From the NCBI GenBank assembly GCA_946622085.1, contig CAMOPD010000002.1, positions 1 through 41,926 of the forward strand: 41,926 bases of DNA, given 5' to 3'. Below are positions 19,255-28,946 of the stretch, piece after piece. A program made the translations under genes and the position numbers. The notes beneath the pieces are model-generated. The model saw only the letters and a program-made list of their open reading frames with translations. It was not told where the DNA came from and made no database searches. Positions within the stretch are counted from its first letter, which is position 1; every line of letters starts with the position of its first letter. Source of the stretch: an uncultured Prevotellaceae bacterium (GTDB taxonomy: Bacteria > Bacteroidota > Bacteroidia > Bacteroidales > Bacteroidaceae).

Positions 19255-19362
19255 GTTCAAGGAGTTACAAGGAGTTCAAGGAGTTACAAGGTGTTCTGAG
19301 TTACCAGCTACGAATGACTCTGAACGCCGTGCAACTCCTTGAATCCATGTAACTCCTTGAAC
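19255..19362. repeat. Long intergenic inverted repeat built from GGAGTTACAAGGAGTTCAAGG-type words
   Basis: Left arm GTTCAAGGAGTTACAAGGAGTTCAAGGAGTTACAAGGTGTTC, right arm reverse complement GTTCAAGGAGTTACATGGATTCAAGGAGTTGCACGGCGTTC. Confidence 0.85.
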
Positions 19363-19559
19363 CCCTTGTTTGCATTACATAGAGAAAGTTGAGCAGTTTG
19401 GTGTGGGTTCGGCGCAAGAAGAGTGTTGGAATGTTTTTGGAAATGTAATGCTCTTATTGGTGTCTGTGGATAATGATTCGCTCAATAGTTCATCTCCGTC
19501 CATGAGCCCGTTTGAGAAGACTGCCGCACATCCGCTGGATGCTGCCTTCAGAATGACGG

Positions 19560-19790
19560 TTCTCTTTTTGTGAATTTTCTTTACAAAACGGAAGGACAGC
19601 CGTACCTGCTCGACCAGTAAGCACGCCACTCACGATGAGTAAGTGGCGTGCTTACGAGGCGTGAGTGGCGTGCTTACTACCCGTAAGTGGCGTTCTTACT
19701 CCCCTATACTGATTTTCAGCTCTTTACGGAGTCGTTATGCGAGGGCGCAAAAAGTTGTGAATTATTTTTACAAAATGGCGAGCGTTTTCG
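19560..19790 (+). repeat. Dispersed intergenic repeat element, copy A (84-bp core 19616-19699)
   Basis: Core AGTAAGCACGCCACTCACGATGAGTAAGTGGCGTGCTTACGAGGCGTGAGTGGCGTGCTTAC... has an inverted near-copy at 31452-31535; flanks also align. Confidence 0.85.
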
Positions 19791-20240
19791 TCGGGCTGTT
19801 CAGAATGCTCATGTAGGGACGCGCCTACGATCGAAGAGAATTGCCGGAACGCTTGTGTTGCATCATGAAGCATGTTTAGCTGAAACCCTTATGATTGGTG
19901 CCTGGTGAAACGACCTGACGGTCTTGCTGCCTGGCCGTCATGCAAGCCCCCCTCTGAGGAGTCTTTCTCAAAGCATCTCGTTTAATATGATTCACAATAG
20001 ATGTTATTGTTTTCCCTGGACACTTTGACGGCTTCCATTGGTTCGTCCGAAGGATGGAAAAGCCCCCTGAAAGGGCTTGAAAAGTGGATAAATGTAGGTT
20101 TTACACCTCTATATTTCGTCCACTCTTTTGCTTTTTGCCGATTTTGCTATAAGGCTGATAATCAGGCGAGTACAGATTTTCTGCCTTTCAAGGAATCCAC
20201 TTTTTCTGTTTTCTGCCAGACAAAGAGTGTTTTTTTCTTT

Positions 20241-20249
20241 TATCTTTGC
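20241..20249 (+). promoter_or_regulatory. -7 box TATCTTTGC upstream of susC (PUL promoter)
   Basis: Matches TAnnTTTGC, 72 bp upstream of the start codon; no clear -33 TTG, as is common for regulated promoters. Confidence 0.6.
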
Positions 20250-20321
20250 AATCGGAACCCATTCTGCCGTGAAAACATCTTGAAAAACCATATACATTAT
20301 TAAATAACTAAAAACCAAAGT

Positions 20322-23300
20322 ATGAAAAAAAGCAGGTTACTCATGTTGCTATTGTCGCTCGTGGTGGCAGTGGCATCGCGTGCCCAAAGCATCTCGGGCA
20401 CGGTGACAGACGAACTGGGCGAACCGATTATCGGGGCTTCGGTTGTTGAGAAAGCAAACTCAAAGAACGGAGCGATTACCGATTTCAATGGCCAGTTCAG
20501 CATCAACGTGGCTGCGGGCACGCCCGTAGTCATCAGCTACATCGGCTATGTTTCTCAGGAACTGGCCGCCCGCGACGGCATGACCGTCACGTTGAAGGAA
20601 GACGCTCAGACGCTGAGCGACGTGGTGGTCATTGGCTACGGCGTTCAGAAGAAGAGTGTGGTGACGGCCTCCATTGCCAAGGTGAGCTCCGACGACCTGG
20701 ACGGCAAGACCCGTCTGCGTGCCGAGGATGCCCTGAAGGGCATGGCAGCGGGCGTGAACGTCACGTCGGCCTCGGGCCAGCCGGGAGCCAAGTCGATGAT
20801 TCGCGTGCGCGGTATCGGCACCATCAACGACTCCAATCCTCTCTACATCATCGACGGCATGCCCACCGACCAGGACGGTATGGAGAGCGTCAACCCCAAC
20901 GACATCGAGTCTATTGAGGTGCTCAAGGATGCTGCTTCGGGAGCCATCTACGGAGCCCGTGCCGCCAACGGTGTGATTCTTGTCACCACCAAGAAGGGCA
21001 AGATGGGCAAGGCCTCCATCAACTACAACTTCTCCTATGGCTGGCAGTCGGCCTGGAAGAAGCGCGACGTGACCGGTGCCACCGACTATGCCATACTGCA
21101 GAACGAGCGCCGCGTGCAGAACGGCCTGGCCCCGCTCTATGCCGACCCCTATCATCTGGTCGACGCCAACGGCGATGCCATCAAGGGATTTGGCACCAAC
21201 TGGCAGGAGCTGCTCTTCAACGACAATGCCCCCATTCAGCAGCACGACCTGAGCATCAGCGGTGCCTCAGAGAAGCTGAACTACTATCTTTCGCTCGGCT
21301 ATTTCGACCAGGAAGGAATCGTGGGCGGCAACTACGGACAGTCTAACTATGACCGTCTGACCATCCGCTCGAACAACCAGTACAATCTGTTTGACGCCTC
21401 GAAGGAGCGCAACTTCCTGAACAAGCTCGACATCGGGGCCAACATCTCCTATATGCGCGTGCACAGCACGGGCATCGATGCCAACTCCACCTGGGGCTCA
21501 CCCCTCGGCTCGGCACTCTATCTGGCCCCCACGCTGCCCGTCACGCTGAAGGGCGGCTATGACGCCGACGGCAGGGCCAACATCGGCCAGCGCATGATCG
21601 ACCAATATGCGGCCTACGAGCTCTTCACCGATGCCAACGGCAACCCCTACACTATTCCCAACTTCATTGGCAGCTATCAGGAGCAGAACAACCCCATGGC
21701 CATGATGATGCTCAACCCCACCAAGGGCTGGAGCCACAAGTTCATGCCCAAGTTCTCTATCGACCTGCAGCTGTGGGACCAGCTGAAATATCACTTCACC
21801 TACAGCGCCGAGCTCTCGTTCTGGGGCAACGAAGGAGCCACGCTGCAGAAGTACTACCTCTCGGGCAACAACAATGCCGACCACACCCAGGCCTCGGCCT
21901 ACAAGGGCAACAACACCACGTGGCAGATAGAAAACACGCTGACCTACGACAAGCAGTTCGGCCGTCACACCATCGGCGTGGTGCTCGGACAGAGTGCCCT
22001 GAAGTTCAAGGGCGACGAACTGGGCGGCTCTCACTGGTATCTGGTGAACACCGACAAGCCCTCCATCAACTACACCACGGGCGGCGACATTGAATTCTCT
22101 TACGACGGCGACGGCAAGATGACCGGTGCCAAGAGCCTCGTGGGAGTCTATGGCGGACCCTACGTGGAGCATCGGCTCTCGTCGCTCTTCGCCCGTCTGA
22201 GCTACAACTACGACGAGCGCTACATGCTGCAGGCCACCATCCGCCGCGACGGCAGCAGCCGCTTCGGTTCCAACAATAAGTATGGCACGTTCCCGTCGTT
22301 CTCCTTGGGATGGAACGTGATGAACGAGAAATTCATGGAGCAGACCCGCGACTGGCTCACCAACCTGAAGGTGCGCGCCAGCTGGGGAAAGAACGGTAAC
22401 GACAATATCGGCGACTTTGCCTATACCACGCTGACCGCACTCGGAGCCAGCAGCAACTACTACTTCGGACAGTCGGCCGCCATGGTGTATGGCTCAAAGG
22501 CCAACCGGCTGGCCAACGAAGACCTGAAGTGGGAGGAAAGCGAGCAGACCGACCTGGGACTGGACTTCGGCTTCTGGAACAACCAGCTCACCTTCAGCGT
22601 GGACTACTACATCAAGAAGACCAACGGCATGATTATCGAGATGCCCATCCCGAGCTACGTGGGTGAGGCCCGCCCGCTGGCCAATGTCGGCGACATGGAG
22701 AACAGCGGCTGGGAGTTTGAACTGGGCTACAAGTGGAACATCGCCGACGCCCACTTCGCCGTGAAGGGCAACGCCTCCTACCTGAAGAACAAGCTGAAGA
22801 ACCTGGGCAACGACACGGGATTCCTGAACTACGGCATCTCGCAGTTCAGCGACGGCGGCACACGCGCCGAGAACGGTCAGCCCTTCCCCTTCTTCTATGG
22901 CTACAAGACCGACGGCATCTTGCAGAATCAGGCTGAGGCCGATGCCTACAACTCAAAATATGGCACGTCGTCGAAGCCCGGCGACTTCCGCTTCGTCGAC
23001 ACCAACGGCGACAACACCATCACCAGCGACGACCGCACCAACATCGGCAACGGAGTGCCCGACTGGACCTTCGGACTGAACCTGGATGCCGAGTGGAAAG
23101 GCTTCGACCTGAGCCTCTTCTTCCAGGGAGTGAGCGGAGCCGACGTGTTCGACGCCACCTATCGCCAGGACATCGCCTCGGGCAACTATCCCACCTGGGT
23201 GCTCAACCGCTGGACCGGCGAGGGAACCTCCAACACCGTGCCCACGCTGGGCGACTCGAAAAACTGGGTGGTCAGCGATATGTATATACAAGACGGCAGC

Positions 23301-23531
23301 TACCTGCGCCTGAAGAATGTCACGCTGGGCTACACGCTGCCCCACAACCTGACCAACCGCATCGGCATCAGCCGCCTGCGCATCTTCGGCAGGGCTGAAA
23401 ACCTTCTCACGTGGACCAAGTATTGGGGCTTCGACCCGGAAATAGGTTCCGGCTCCACCAGTCTCGGTGTCGACTATGGCGTCTATCCGCAGGCCCGTAC
23501 CTACACCATTGGATTCAACATTTCACTTTAA
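20322..23531 (+). CDS. SusC/RagA-family TonB-linked outer membrane transporter
   Basis: 1069 aa; SISGTVTDELGEPIIGASVVEK carboxypeptidase-D-like domain; LSDVVVIGYGVQKKSVVTASIAKV TonB/plug region; C-terminal TYTIGFNISL. Confidence 0.97.
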   Translation: MKKSRLLMLLLSLVVAVASRAQSISGTVTDELGEPIIGASVVEKANSKNGAITDFNGQFSINVAAGTPVVISYIGYVSQELAARDGMTVTLKEDAQTLSDVVVIGYGVQKKSVVTASIAKVSSDDLDGKTRLRAEDALKGMAAGVNVTSASGQPGAKSMIRVRGIGTINDSNPLYIIDGMPTDQDGMESVNPNDIESIEVLKDAASGAIYGARAANGVILVTTKKGKMGKASINYNFSYGWQSAWKKRDVTGATDYAILQNERRVQNGLAPLYADPYHLVDANGDAIKGFGTNWQELLFNDNAPIQQHDLSISGASEKLNYYLSLGYFDQEGIVGGNYGQSNYDRLTIRSNNQYNLFDASKERNFLNKLDIGANISYMRVHSTGIDANSTWGSPLGSALYLAPTLPVTLKGGYDADGRANIGQRMIDQYAAYELFTDANGNPYTIPNFIGSYQEQNNPMAMMMLNPTKGWSHKFMPKFSIDLQLWDQLKYHFTYSAELSFWGNEGATLQKYYLSGNNNADHTQASAYKGNNTTWQIENTLTYDKQFGRHTIGVVLGQSALKFKGDELGGSHWYLVNTDKPSINYTTGGDIEFSYDGDGKMTGAKSLVGVYGGPYVEHRLSSLFARLSYNYDERYMLQATIRRDGSSRFGSNNKYGTFPSFSLGWNVMNEKFMEQTRDWLTNLKVRASWGKNGNDNIGDFAYTTLTALGASSNYYFGQSAAMVYGSKANRLANEDLKWEESEQTDLGLDFGFWNNQLTFSVDYYIKKTNGMIIEMPIPSYVGEARPLANVGDMENSGWEFELGYKWNIADAHFAVKGNASYLKNKLKNLGNDTGFLNYGISQFSDGGTRAENGQPFPFFYGYKTDGILQNQAEADAYNSKYGTSSKPGDFRFVDTNGDNTITSDDRTNIGNGVPDWTFGLNLDAEWKGFDLSLFFQGVSGADVFDATYRQDIASGNYPTWVLNRWTGEGTSNTVPTLGDSKNWVVSDMYIQDGSYLRLKNVTLGYTLPHNLTNRIGISRLRIFGRAENLLTWTKYWGFDPEIGSGSTSLGVDYGVYPQARTYTIGFNISL

Positions 23532-23563
23532 TCACAGACATCAGTAATTAGAAATCTATCATT

Positions 23564-25114
23564 ATGATTACCAAGAAATATAACATCATGCGCAGCCTCT
23601 GTGTCAGCTGTCTTCTCTGTGCGCTCTGTGCTGCCTGCAGCGACGACTTCCTTGAGGTGAAGAATCCCACTGGCGAACCTCTCGAGGAATACTACACCAC
23701 CGAAGAGACACTCAACGAGGCCCTCACCTCGGCCTATGCTCCCCTGCACTGGCCCGACTGGGACAATGCCGCCTACAACGACCTGACCATCGACGGCGAA
23801 ATCATGGGCGACGACTTCTGGGTGGGCGGATCCGACAATACCGACAACCAGCACTGGCACCGGCTGTTCAACTTCGCCGGCGACGGCAACAACACGCTGG
23901 GCACCCTCTGGGGCGACTTCTACAGCGGCATCAAGCGCTGCAACGACGCCATCAAGTATGCCGGCTGGAAAAACAACGCCAGCGCCGCCTTCTGCCGCTC
24001 CATGGAGATGCAGGCCCGTCTGCTGCGCGTCTACTATTACAACATCCTGTGGCACTACTATGGCAACGTGCCTTTCTATCTGGAGAACCTCTCGCTGCCC
24101 TACACGGCCCCGCAGCTCTCGGCCGACGAGATATACAATCAGCTGCTGCCCGAACTGGAAGACATCATCGCCTCCAACGTGCTCCCCATGCGCTGGGAGA
24201 CTGCCGAGAGCGGCCGCGTGAGCCAGGCCTTCGCCTACATGCTCTACGCCGAGATGGTGATGTATCAGAACGATACGGCCCGCTATCCCCAGGCTCTCAG
24301 CTACATGAAGCAAATCATTGCTGACTCGAACTACTCGCTCAACCCCAGCTTCAGCAATCTCTGGAAGGAGAGTGGCGAGTGGTGCTCGGAGAGCATCTTC
24401 GAAATCAACTACAACGACGACCAGGCTCAGCGCGACTGGGGCAACGCTGCCATCAATGCCGGCGGCACCGTGTTCCCCACGCTCTGCTCGCCCAACGGCT
24501 GGGGCGGCGGCGAAGGCTGGGACGGCGGCAACGACGGCTGGGGCTTCCTGCCCATGAAGGTGGAGACCTACAATATGTACGACGAGAGCGACCTGCGCCG
24601 CGACGTCACCTGCTGGGACCTGCGTGGCTACAGCTACACCGAGCGCTATCAGGACACCCACATCTGGCATGGCAAGTATCGCCCGCAGTCGGACAACAAC
24701 AAGGACTGCCCCACGTCGAAGAACCTGAACTACAACAACAACAAGCGCATCTATCGCTACGCCGAGACGCTGCTCAATGCAGCCGAGCTGCTGCTCCAGA
24801 CGGGGGGCAGTGCGGCCGAAGCCACGGGCTACGTGAACGAAGTGCGCGCACGTGCCGGCCTGGGCGCACTCAACAACGTGACTATCGACGACATCTTCAC
24901 CGAGCGCCACCTGGAGTTCTGCGGCGAAGGCAAGCGCTACTTCGACCTCGTGCGTGCCGAGGGCATACCCGGGGCAACACAGAAAGCCTCTACAGTACTT
25001 GTTCCCGACAACTACGGCTATCGCACCAACTCATGGACACCCAGCAAGAAGCACATACCGCTGGCTCAGAGTGAGCTCGATGCCGACCCAACGTTGAAGC
25101 AAAACAATTATTAA
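23564..25114 (+). CDS. SusD/RagB-family glycan-binding outer membrane lipoprotein (possible start at 23588)
   Basis: Lipobox LCALCAACSDDFLEVKNP; immediately follows susC; C-terminal region with RYAETLLNAAELL...EVRARAGL...ERHLEFCGEGKRYFDLVR. Confidence 0.96.
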   Translation: MITKKYNIMRSLCVSCLLCALCAACSDDFLEVKNPTGEPLEEYYTTEETLNEALTSAYAPLHWPDWDNAAYNDLTIDGEIMGDDFWVGGSDNTDNQHWHRLFNFAGDGNNTLGTLWGDFYSGIKRCNDAIKYAGWKNNASAAFCRSMEMQARLLRVYYYNILWHYYGNVPFYLENLSLPYTAPQLSADEIYNQLLPELEDIIASNVLPMRWETAESGRVSQAFAYMLYAEMVMYQNDTARYPQALSYMKQIIADSNYSLNPSFSNLWKESGEWCSESIFEINYNDDQAQRDWGNAAINAGGTVFPTLCSPNGWGGGEGWDGGNDGWGFLPMKVETYNMYDESDLRRDVTCWDLRGYSYTERYQDTHIWHGKYRPQSDNNKDCPTSKNLNYNNNKRIYRYAETLLNAAELLLQTGGSAAEATGYVNEVRARAGLGALNNVTIDDIFTERHLEFCGEGKRYFDLVRAEGIPGATQKASTVLVPDNYGYRTNSWTPSKKHIPLAQSELDADPTLKQNNY

Positions 25115-25156
25115 AATCCCCCCCTCATCACTTTAACACATTAATATTATATATAT

Positions 25157-27604
25157 ATGAAAAAGCTATTTCAATATATTGGCTGCGCGCTGCTTGCCGG
25201 ACTGGCCTTTACGGCCTGCTCGCCCGAGAGCTTCGATGGCGCAGACCAGACGAAGATACCAACCGTTGCCGGTCAGGACTTCACCATGGAAGTAGATCAG
25301 GAAGTCAACCAGGTGAGCGTCAGCTATCCTGAGACGGCAGGAGTCTATCCCATCTGGATATTCAATGGTGCCACCTATTCCACGCTGAACAAGGCTGGCT
25401 GGGCCAACACCAACGCCGGCACGTATACGGTGGAAATGAAACTGGCCAACCGCCATGGCGTCAGCCAGGGAACACTGAAGAAGACCTTCACCTTCAACGA
25501 GACGAAGGTCAACTATACCAGCCTGCTCAACCGCATTGCCGGCAAGGAGTGGCGCATCGACAGCGCCGAGCCTGCCCACATGGCCTGTGGCCCCTATGGC
25601 GGCGACGGCACGGGGTGGTGGAGTGCTGCTCCCAATGAGAAGAAAGACTTCGGCGTCTACGACGACCGCATCTCCTTTGTGGCCGAGAGTACGGTGGGCG
25701 GAGCGTTCACCTATAATCCCGGCGACGACGGCAACACCTATATTAATATAGGCTGCTCGCTCTGGGACAACGGCGGTGCCACAGCCGACTTCGACATGGC
25801 CAACCAGACGCAGACGTCCTCGTTCGAATTCAAGCGCGGACAGTGGACCGACAGCGAGGGCCAGGTTGTCGATGTGGACTATCTGGTGCTGGCTCCCAAC
25901 ACGTTCTTCCCCTACATCAGCAGCGACGACCAGTATCAGTCTCCCCGCTTCCGCATCGAGACGCTCACGGCCACCAAGATGGTGCTCGTATACGAGAAGC
26001 CCGACCAGAGCATCTCCTGGCGATTCATCTTCACCAGCAAGGAAGGCGAGAAGGCCTTCGAGGGATTTGATGCCAACAGTCAGTTCAACCTGTGGAAGGG
26101 CATCACGCCCACCATGTCGTTCCACTTCCAGCCCGGATGGGCCGACGTGCGCACCGGCGAGATGGAAGGCTCGTTCACGGCTGGCGACAACGACTATACC
26201 GTCAGCGTGCCCGATGCGTGCAACGATCGCTGGCAGGCACAGATGCACTTCCACACCAACCTCACCACCTCGGCTGCCAACCACTACGACTTCTCGTGCA
26301 TACTCAATGCCGACCGCGACATCGACGGCGTGACGCTGAAGCTCACGCAGGAAGACGATGCAGAGGCCATGATTGACGTGGCCGACATCAGCCTCAAGGC
26401 CGGAGAAGACTTCGTGTTCTGGAAGAGCGACCTCGAGGGCATCGACCTCAATCAGGTGAAACTCGTCTTCGACTTCGGACATGCCTCTGAGCCCACCACC
26501 GTCAACGTGCGCAACATCGTGCTGAAGGATCATGCCAACGACGATGGCACCGTGCTCCCCTCCGACGGCGATGACACGCCGGCCGTTTCGTGGGTGGCAG
26601 TGGATTCTCCCGACAACCTGGGAGCCGAGTTCAACAAGATAGGAACCATGCAGTTCTGGTGGGCCGATGCCGGCTGGGGACAGATTGGCGACCCGCAATT
26701 CTCTTATAGCAACGGCGTCTACACCATCACCGCCACCGAAAACGGCGGCAGCGAGTGGCAGGCACAAAACTCCATCCACAACGCCACGGTGAACATCGAG
26801 GCCGGACAGCTCTATGACATCCGTGCCAAGATTGAAGCCAGCGACGCACTGGGACGCTACACGTTCAAGATATGCGACGAGGGCGACGACGAAAATACGC
26901 TGGTCTACAATGGCCAGCTGACGCTGGAGCCGGGCGAGAACTACGTGGAGTTCATCGGCGTGAAGGCCCAGAAGAACGGTGCCGACACAGGCTTTGAGAA
27001 GGCCAAGCTCTTCATCGACCTCGGCGGTGCTCCCGTGGGCTTCGAGCTCTCCCTGAGCGACATCATCATCCAGAAGCACAGCGAAGGCGGTGCTGGCGGC
27101 AGCGGCCTGAGCTACGACAGCGACGCCAATCTCTGGAAGAATGTAGATAGTGGCGACGGGCTCGTAGGCGTCTCTCCCTGGTTTGCCAACCAGAGCTGGG
27201 CGCAGATTGCCGACCCCGAATGGTCGCACAGCGGCAAGACGTGGTCGCTCACGCTGCCTGCCGAGATGGGTTCCTCTCAGTGGCAGGGCCAGTTCCCCAT
27301 CCACACCAATATTGCCACGAAGCAGGCCGACAAGTACAGCTTCTCGTGCACGCTGCTGGCCGACAACGACTGCGAAGGCGTCACCATCAAGCTCACCGAG
27401 AGCGACGACGACCAGAAGCACGACTCCAACTTCTACTTTGCCGAGCGTCATGACCTCAAGGCCGGCGAGCCCTACGTCTACACCGTGAAGGGAGCCACGC
27501 TGCCCCTCAACGACGCCCATGCACTCTCGCTGTTCTTCGACTTCGGCGGTTCGCCCGTCGGCACCTATGTTGAAATCAGCGACATCATTCTCATCAAGGA
27601 ATAG
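25157..27604 (+). CDS. Surface glycan-binding lipoprotein (SGBP-like) with three repeated carbohydrate-binding-like modules
   Basis: Lipobox GLAFTACSPESF; position after susD; three related ~150-aa segments ending VFDFGHASEPTTVNVRNIVLK / FIDLGGAPVGFELSLSDIIIQK / FFDFGGSPVGTYVEISDIILIK. Confidence 0.85.
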   Translation: MKKLFQYIGCALLAGLAFTACSPESFDGADQTKIPTVAGQDFTMEVDQEVNQVSVSYPETAGVYPIWIFNGATYSTLNKAGWANTNAGTYTVEMKLANRHGVSQGTLKKTFTFNETKVNYTSLLNRIAGKEWRIDSAEPAHMACGPYGGDGTGWWSAAPNEKKDFGVYDDRISFVAESTVGGAFTYNPGDDGNTYINIGCSLWDNGGATADFDMANQTQTSSFEFKRGQWTDSEGQVVDVDYLVLAPNTFFPYISSDDQYQSPRFRIETLTATKMVLVYEKPDQSISWRFIFTSKEGEKAFEGFDANSQFNLWKGITPTMSFHFQPGWADVRTGEMEGSFTAGDNDYTVSVPDACNDRWQAQMHFHTNLTTSAANHYDFSCILNADRDIDGVTLKLTQEDDAEAMIDVADISLKAGEDFVFWKSDLEGIDLNQVKLVFDFGHASEPTTVNVRNIVLKDHANDDGTVLPSDGDDTPAVSWVAVDSPDNLGAEFNKIGTMQFWWADAGWGQIGDPQFSYSNGVYTITATENGGSEWQAQNSIHNATVNIEAGQLYDIRAKIEASDALGRYTFKICDEGDDENTLVYNGQLTLEPGENYVEFIGVKAQKNGADTGFEKAKLFIDLGGAPVGFELSLSDIIIQKHSEGGAGGSGLSYDSDANLWKNVDSGDGLVGVSPWFANQSWAQIADPEWSHSGKTWSLTLPAEMGSSQWQGQFPIHTNIATKQADKYSFSCTLLADNDCEGVTIKLTESDDDQKHDSNFYFAERHDLKAGEPYVYTVKGATLPLNDAHALSLFFDFGGSPVGTYVEISDIILIKE

Positions 27605-27654
27605 ACAGTTCTTAACATTTCAAACAACGATTACATTTTAAACAATCAATAGCA

Positions 27655-28764
27655 ATGAAGAAGATGTTTATATATTCATTACTGATGGTCTGCTCCGGGC
27701 TGATGGCCAGTTGCGGCGACGACACCTATAACATGCCAGGCGAACCGGCCCCCAATGCCACCATAACCAGCTCGAAGGAGAGCTTCAGTGCAGCCTACGA
27801 GGGAGAGTCCTTCACGCTCGAAGCCACCACCACGGCTGCCGAATGGAACGCCTACAGCAACGAAGAGTGGATCAGCGTGAGCACGGAGAATACTGCCTCA
27901 AAGTCGGGAACCGTCGTCGTGACGGTTTCCGAGAACCCTGACCCCTATGCACGTCAGGGCTCTGTCATCATCATGTCGGGCACCGCCCGCAAATACATTC
28001 CCGTGGCTCAGGAGGCGGCTCCCAAGTCGGCCTACAATGCTCCCGAAGGCTATTCGCTGGTGTGGCACGACGAGTTCGACGAGGGCTCAGAGCTCAATGC
28101 CAACGACTGGACCCACGAGGTGTGGGGCAAGGGCACGGTGAACGATGAGAAACAATACTACGTGAACCACGTCACCCCCGCCGGGGCCAAGGTGACCGAA
28201 ATCAAGGACGGCAAGCTCCGCATCAACTGTCTTCTGGAGGACGGCAAGGTGTATTCAGGCCGAGTCTATGCCAAGGTGAAGGAAGGCTGGACCTACGGCT
28301 ACATCGAGGCCTCCATCAAGCTCCCCAAGGGCAAGGGCACGTGGCCTGCCTTCTGGATGATGCCCGTGAACTTCAAGTCATGGCCGGCCGACGGCGAAAT
28401 AGACATCATGGAAGAGGTGGGCGGACACCCCAACTACGTCAGCAGCTCGCTGCATGCCAATGCCCACGTGCACAGCAACAACACGCAGGTGACCCACGAG
28501 ATGTATCTTGAAGGTGCCGAAGACGACTTCCACACCTATGCCATACAATGGACGCACGAGAACATCACCACCTACGTCGACGGCCAGGTGCAGCTCTCTT
28601 ACGACAACCGCGGACTGGGCCGCGACGACTGGCCCTACGACGATCCGTTCTACGTCATCCTCAATCTGGCCTGGGGCGGCACGTGGGGCGGCACCTACGG
28701 CATCGACGAGAGTGCCTTGCCCTGCACCATGGAGATTGACTACGTTCGCGTATTCCAGAAGTAA
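27655..28764 (+). CDS. GH16 beta-glucanase lipoprotein with N-terminal BACON domain
   Basis: Lipobox GLMASCGDD; BACON-like SFTLEATTTAAEWNAYSNEEWISVS...; GH16 active-site GEIDIMEEVGG (ExDxxE). Confidence 0.93.
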   Translation: MKKMFIYSLLMVCSGLMASCGDDTYNMPGEPAPNATITSSKESFSAAYEGESFTLEATTTAAEWNAYSNEEWISVSTENTASKSGTVVVTVSENPDPYARQGSVIIMSGTARKYIPVAQEAAPKSAYNAPEGYSLVWHDEFDEGSELNANDWTHEVWGKGTVNDEKQYYVNHVTPAGAKVTEIKDGKLRINCLLEDGKVYSGRVYAKVKEGWTYGYIEASIKLPKGKGTWPAFWMMPVNFKSWPADGEIDIMEEVGGHPNYVSSSLHANAHVHSNNTQVTHEMYLEGAEDDFHTYAIQWTHENITTYVDGQVQLSYDNRGLGRDDWPYDDPFYVILNLAWGGTWGGTYGIDESALPCTMEIDYVRVFQK

Positions 28765-28796
28765 ACGTTTTTAGGGTAATGTGAACAAAGAGTACA

Positions 28797-28946
28797 TGGA
28801 GTTTTCAAGGAGTTCAGAGTTACGAGTGACAAGTTTTGAGTTTGAAATAGCCTTATGCGCCAAAAGTAATCACAACTCGTCATTCGTAGCTCGTAACTCC
28901 GAACTCCTTGAACTCCCTGGACTCCTATAAACTCCTTGAACACCTT
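28797..28946. repeat. Intercistronic imperfect inverted repeat of the GGAGTTCAAGG family, between GH16 and GH3 genes
   Basis: GGAGTTTTCAAGGAGTTCAGAGTTACGAGTGACAAGTT versus reverse complement of the right arm GGAGTTCAAGGAGTTCGGAGTTACGAGCTACGAATGACGAGTT. Confidence 0.8.

Noticed and set aside
19616-19699. Possible CRISPR-like array (repeated GTGGCGTGCTTAC)
   Set aside because: Units are contiguous 22-mers without unique spacers and one is inverted; no cas genes nearby.
19370-19908. Short ORFs in the permease-susC intergenic region (67-84 aa, both strands)
   Set aside because: Overlap repeat elements, have no recognisable motifs and conflict with each other on opposite strands.
28908-28946. 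ORF-track N-terminal extension of GH3 (MNSLDSYKLLEHL)
   Set aside because: Encoded by the repeat arm; the signal peptide begins at 28947.
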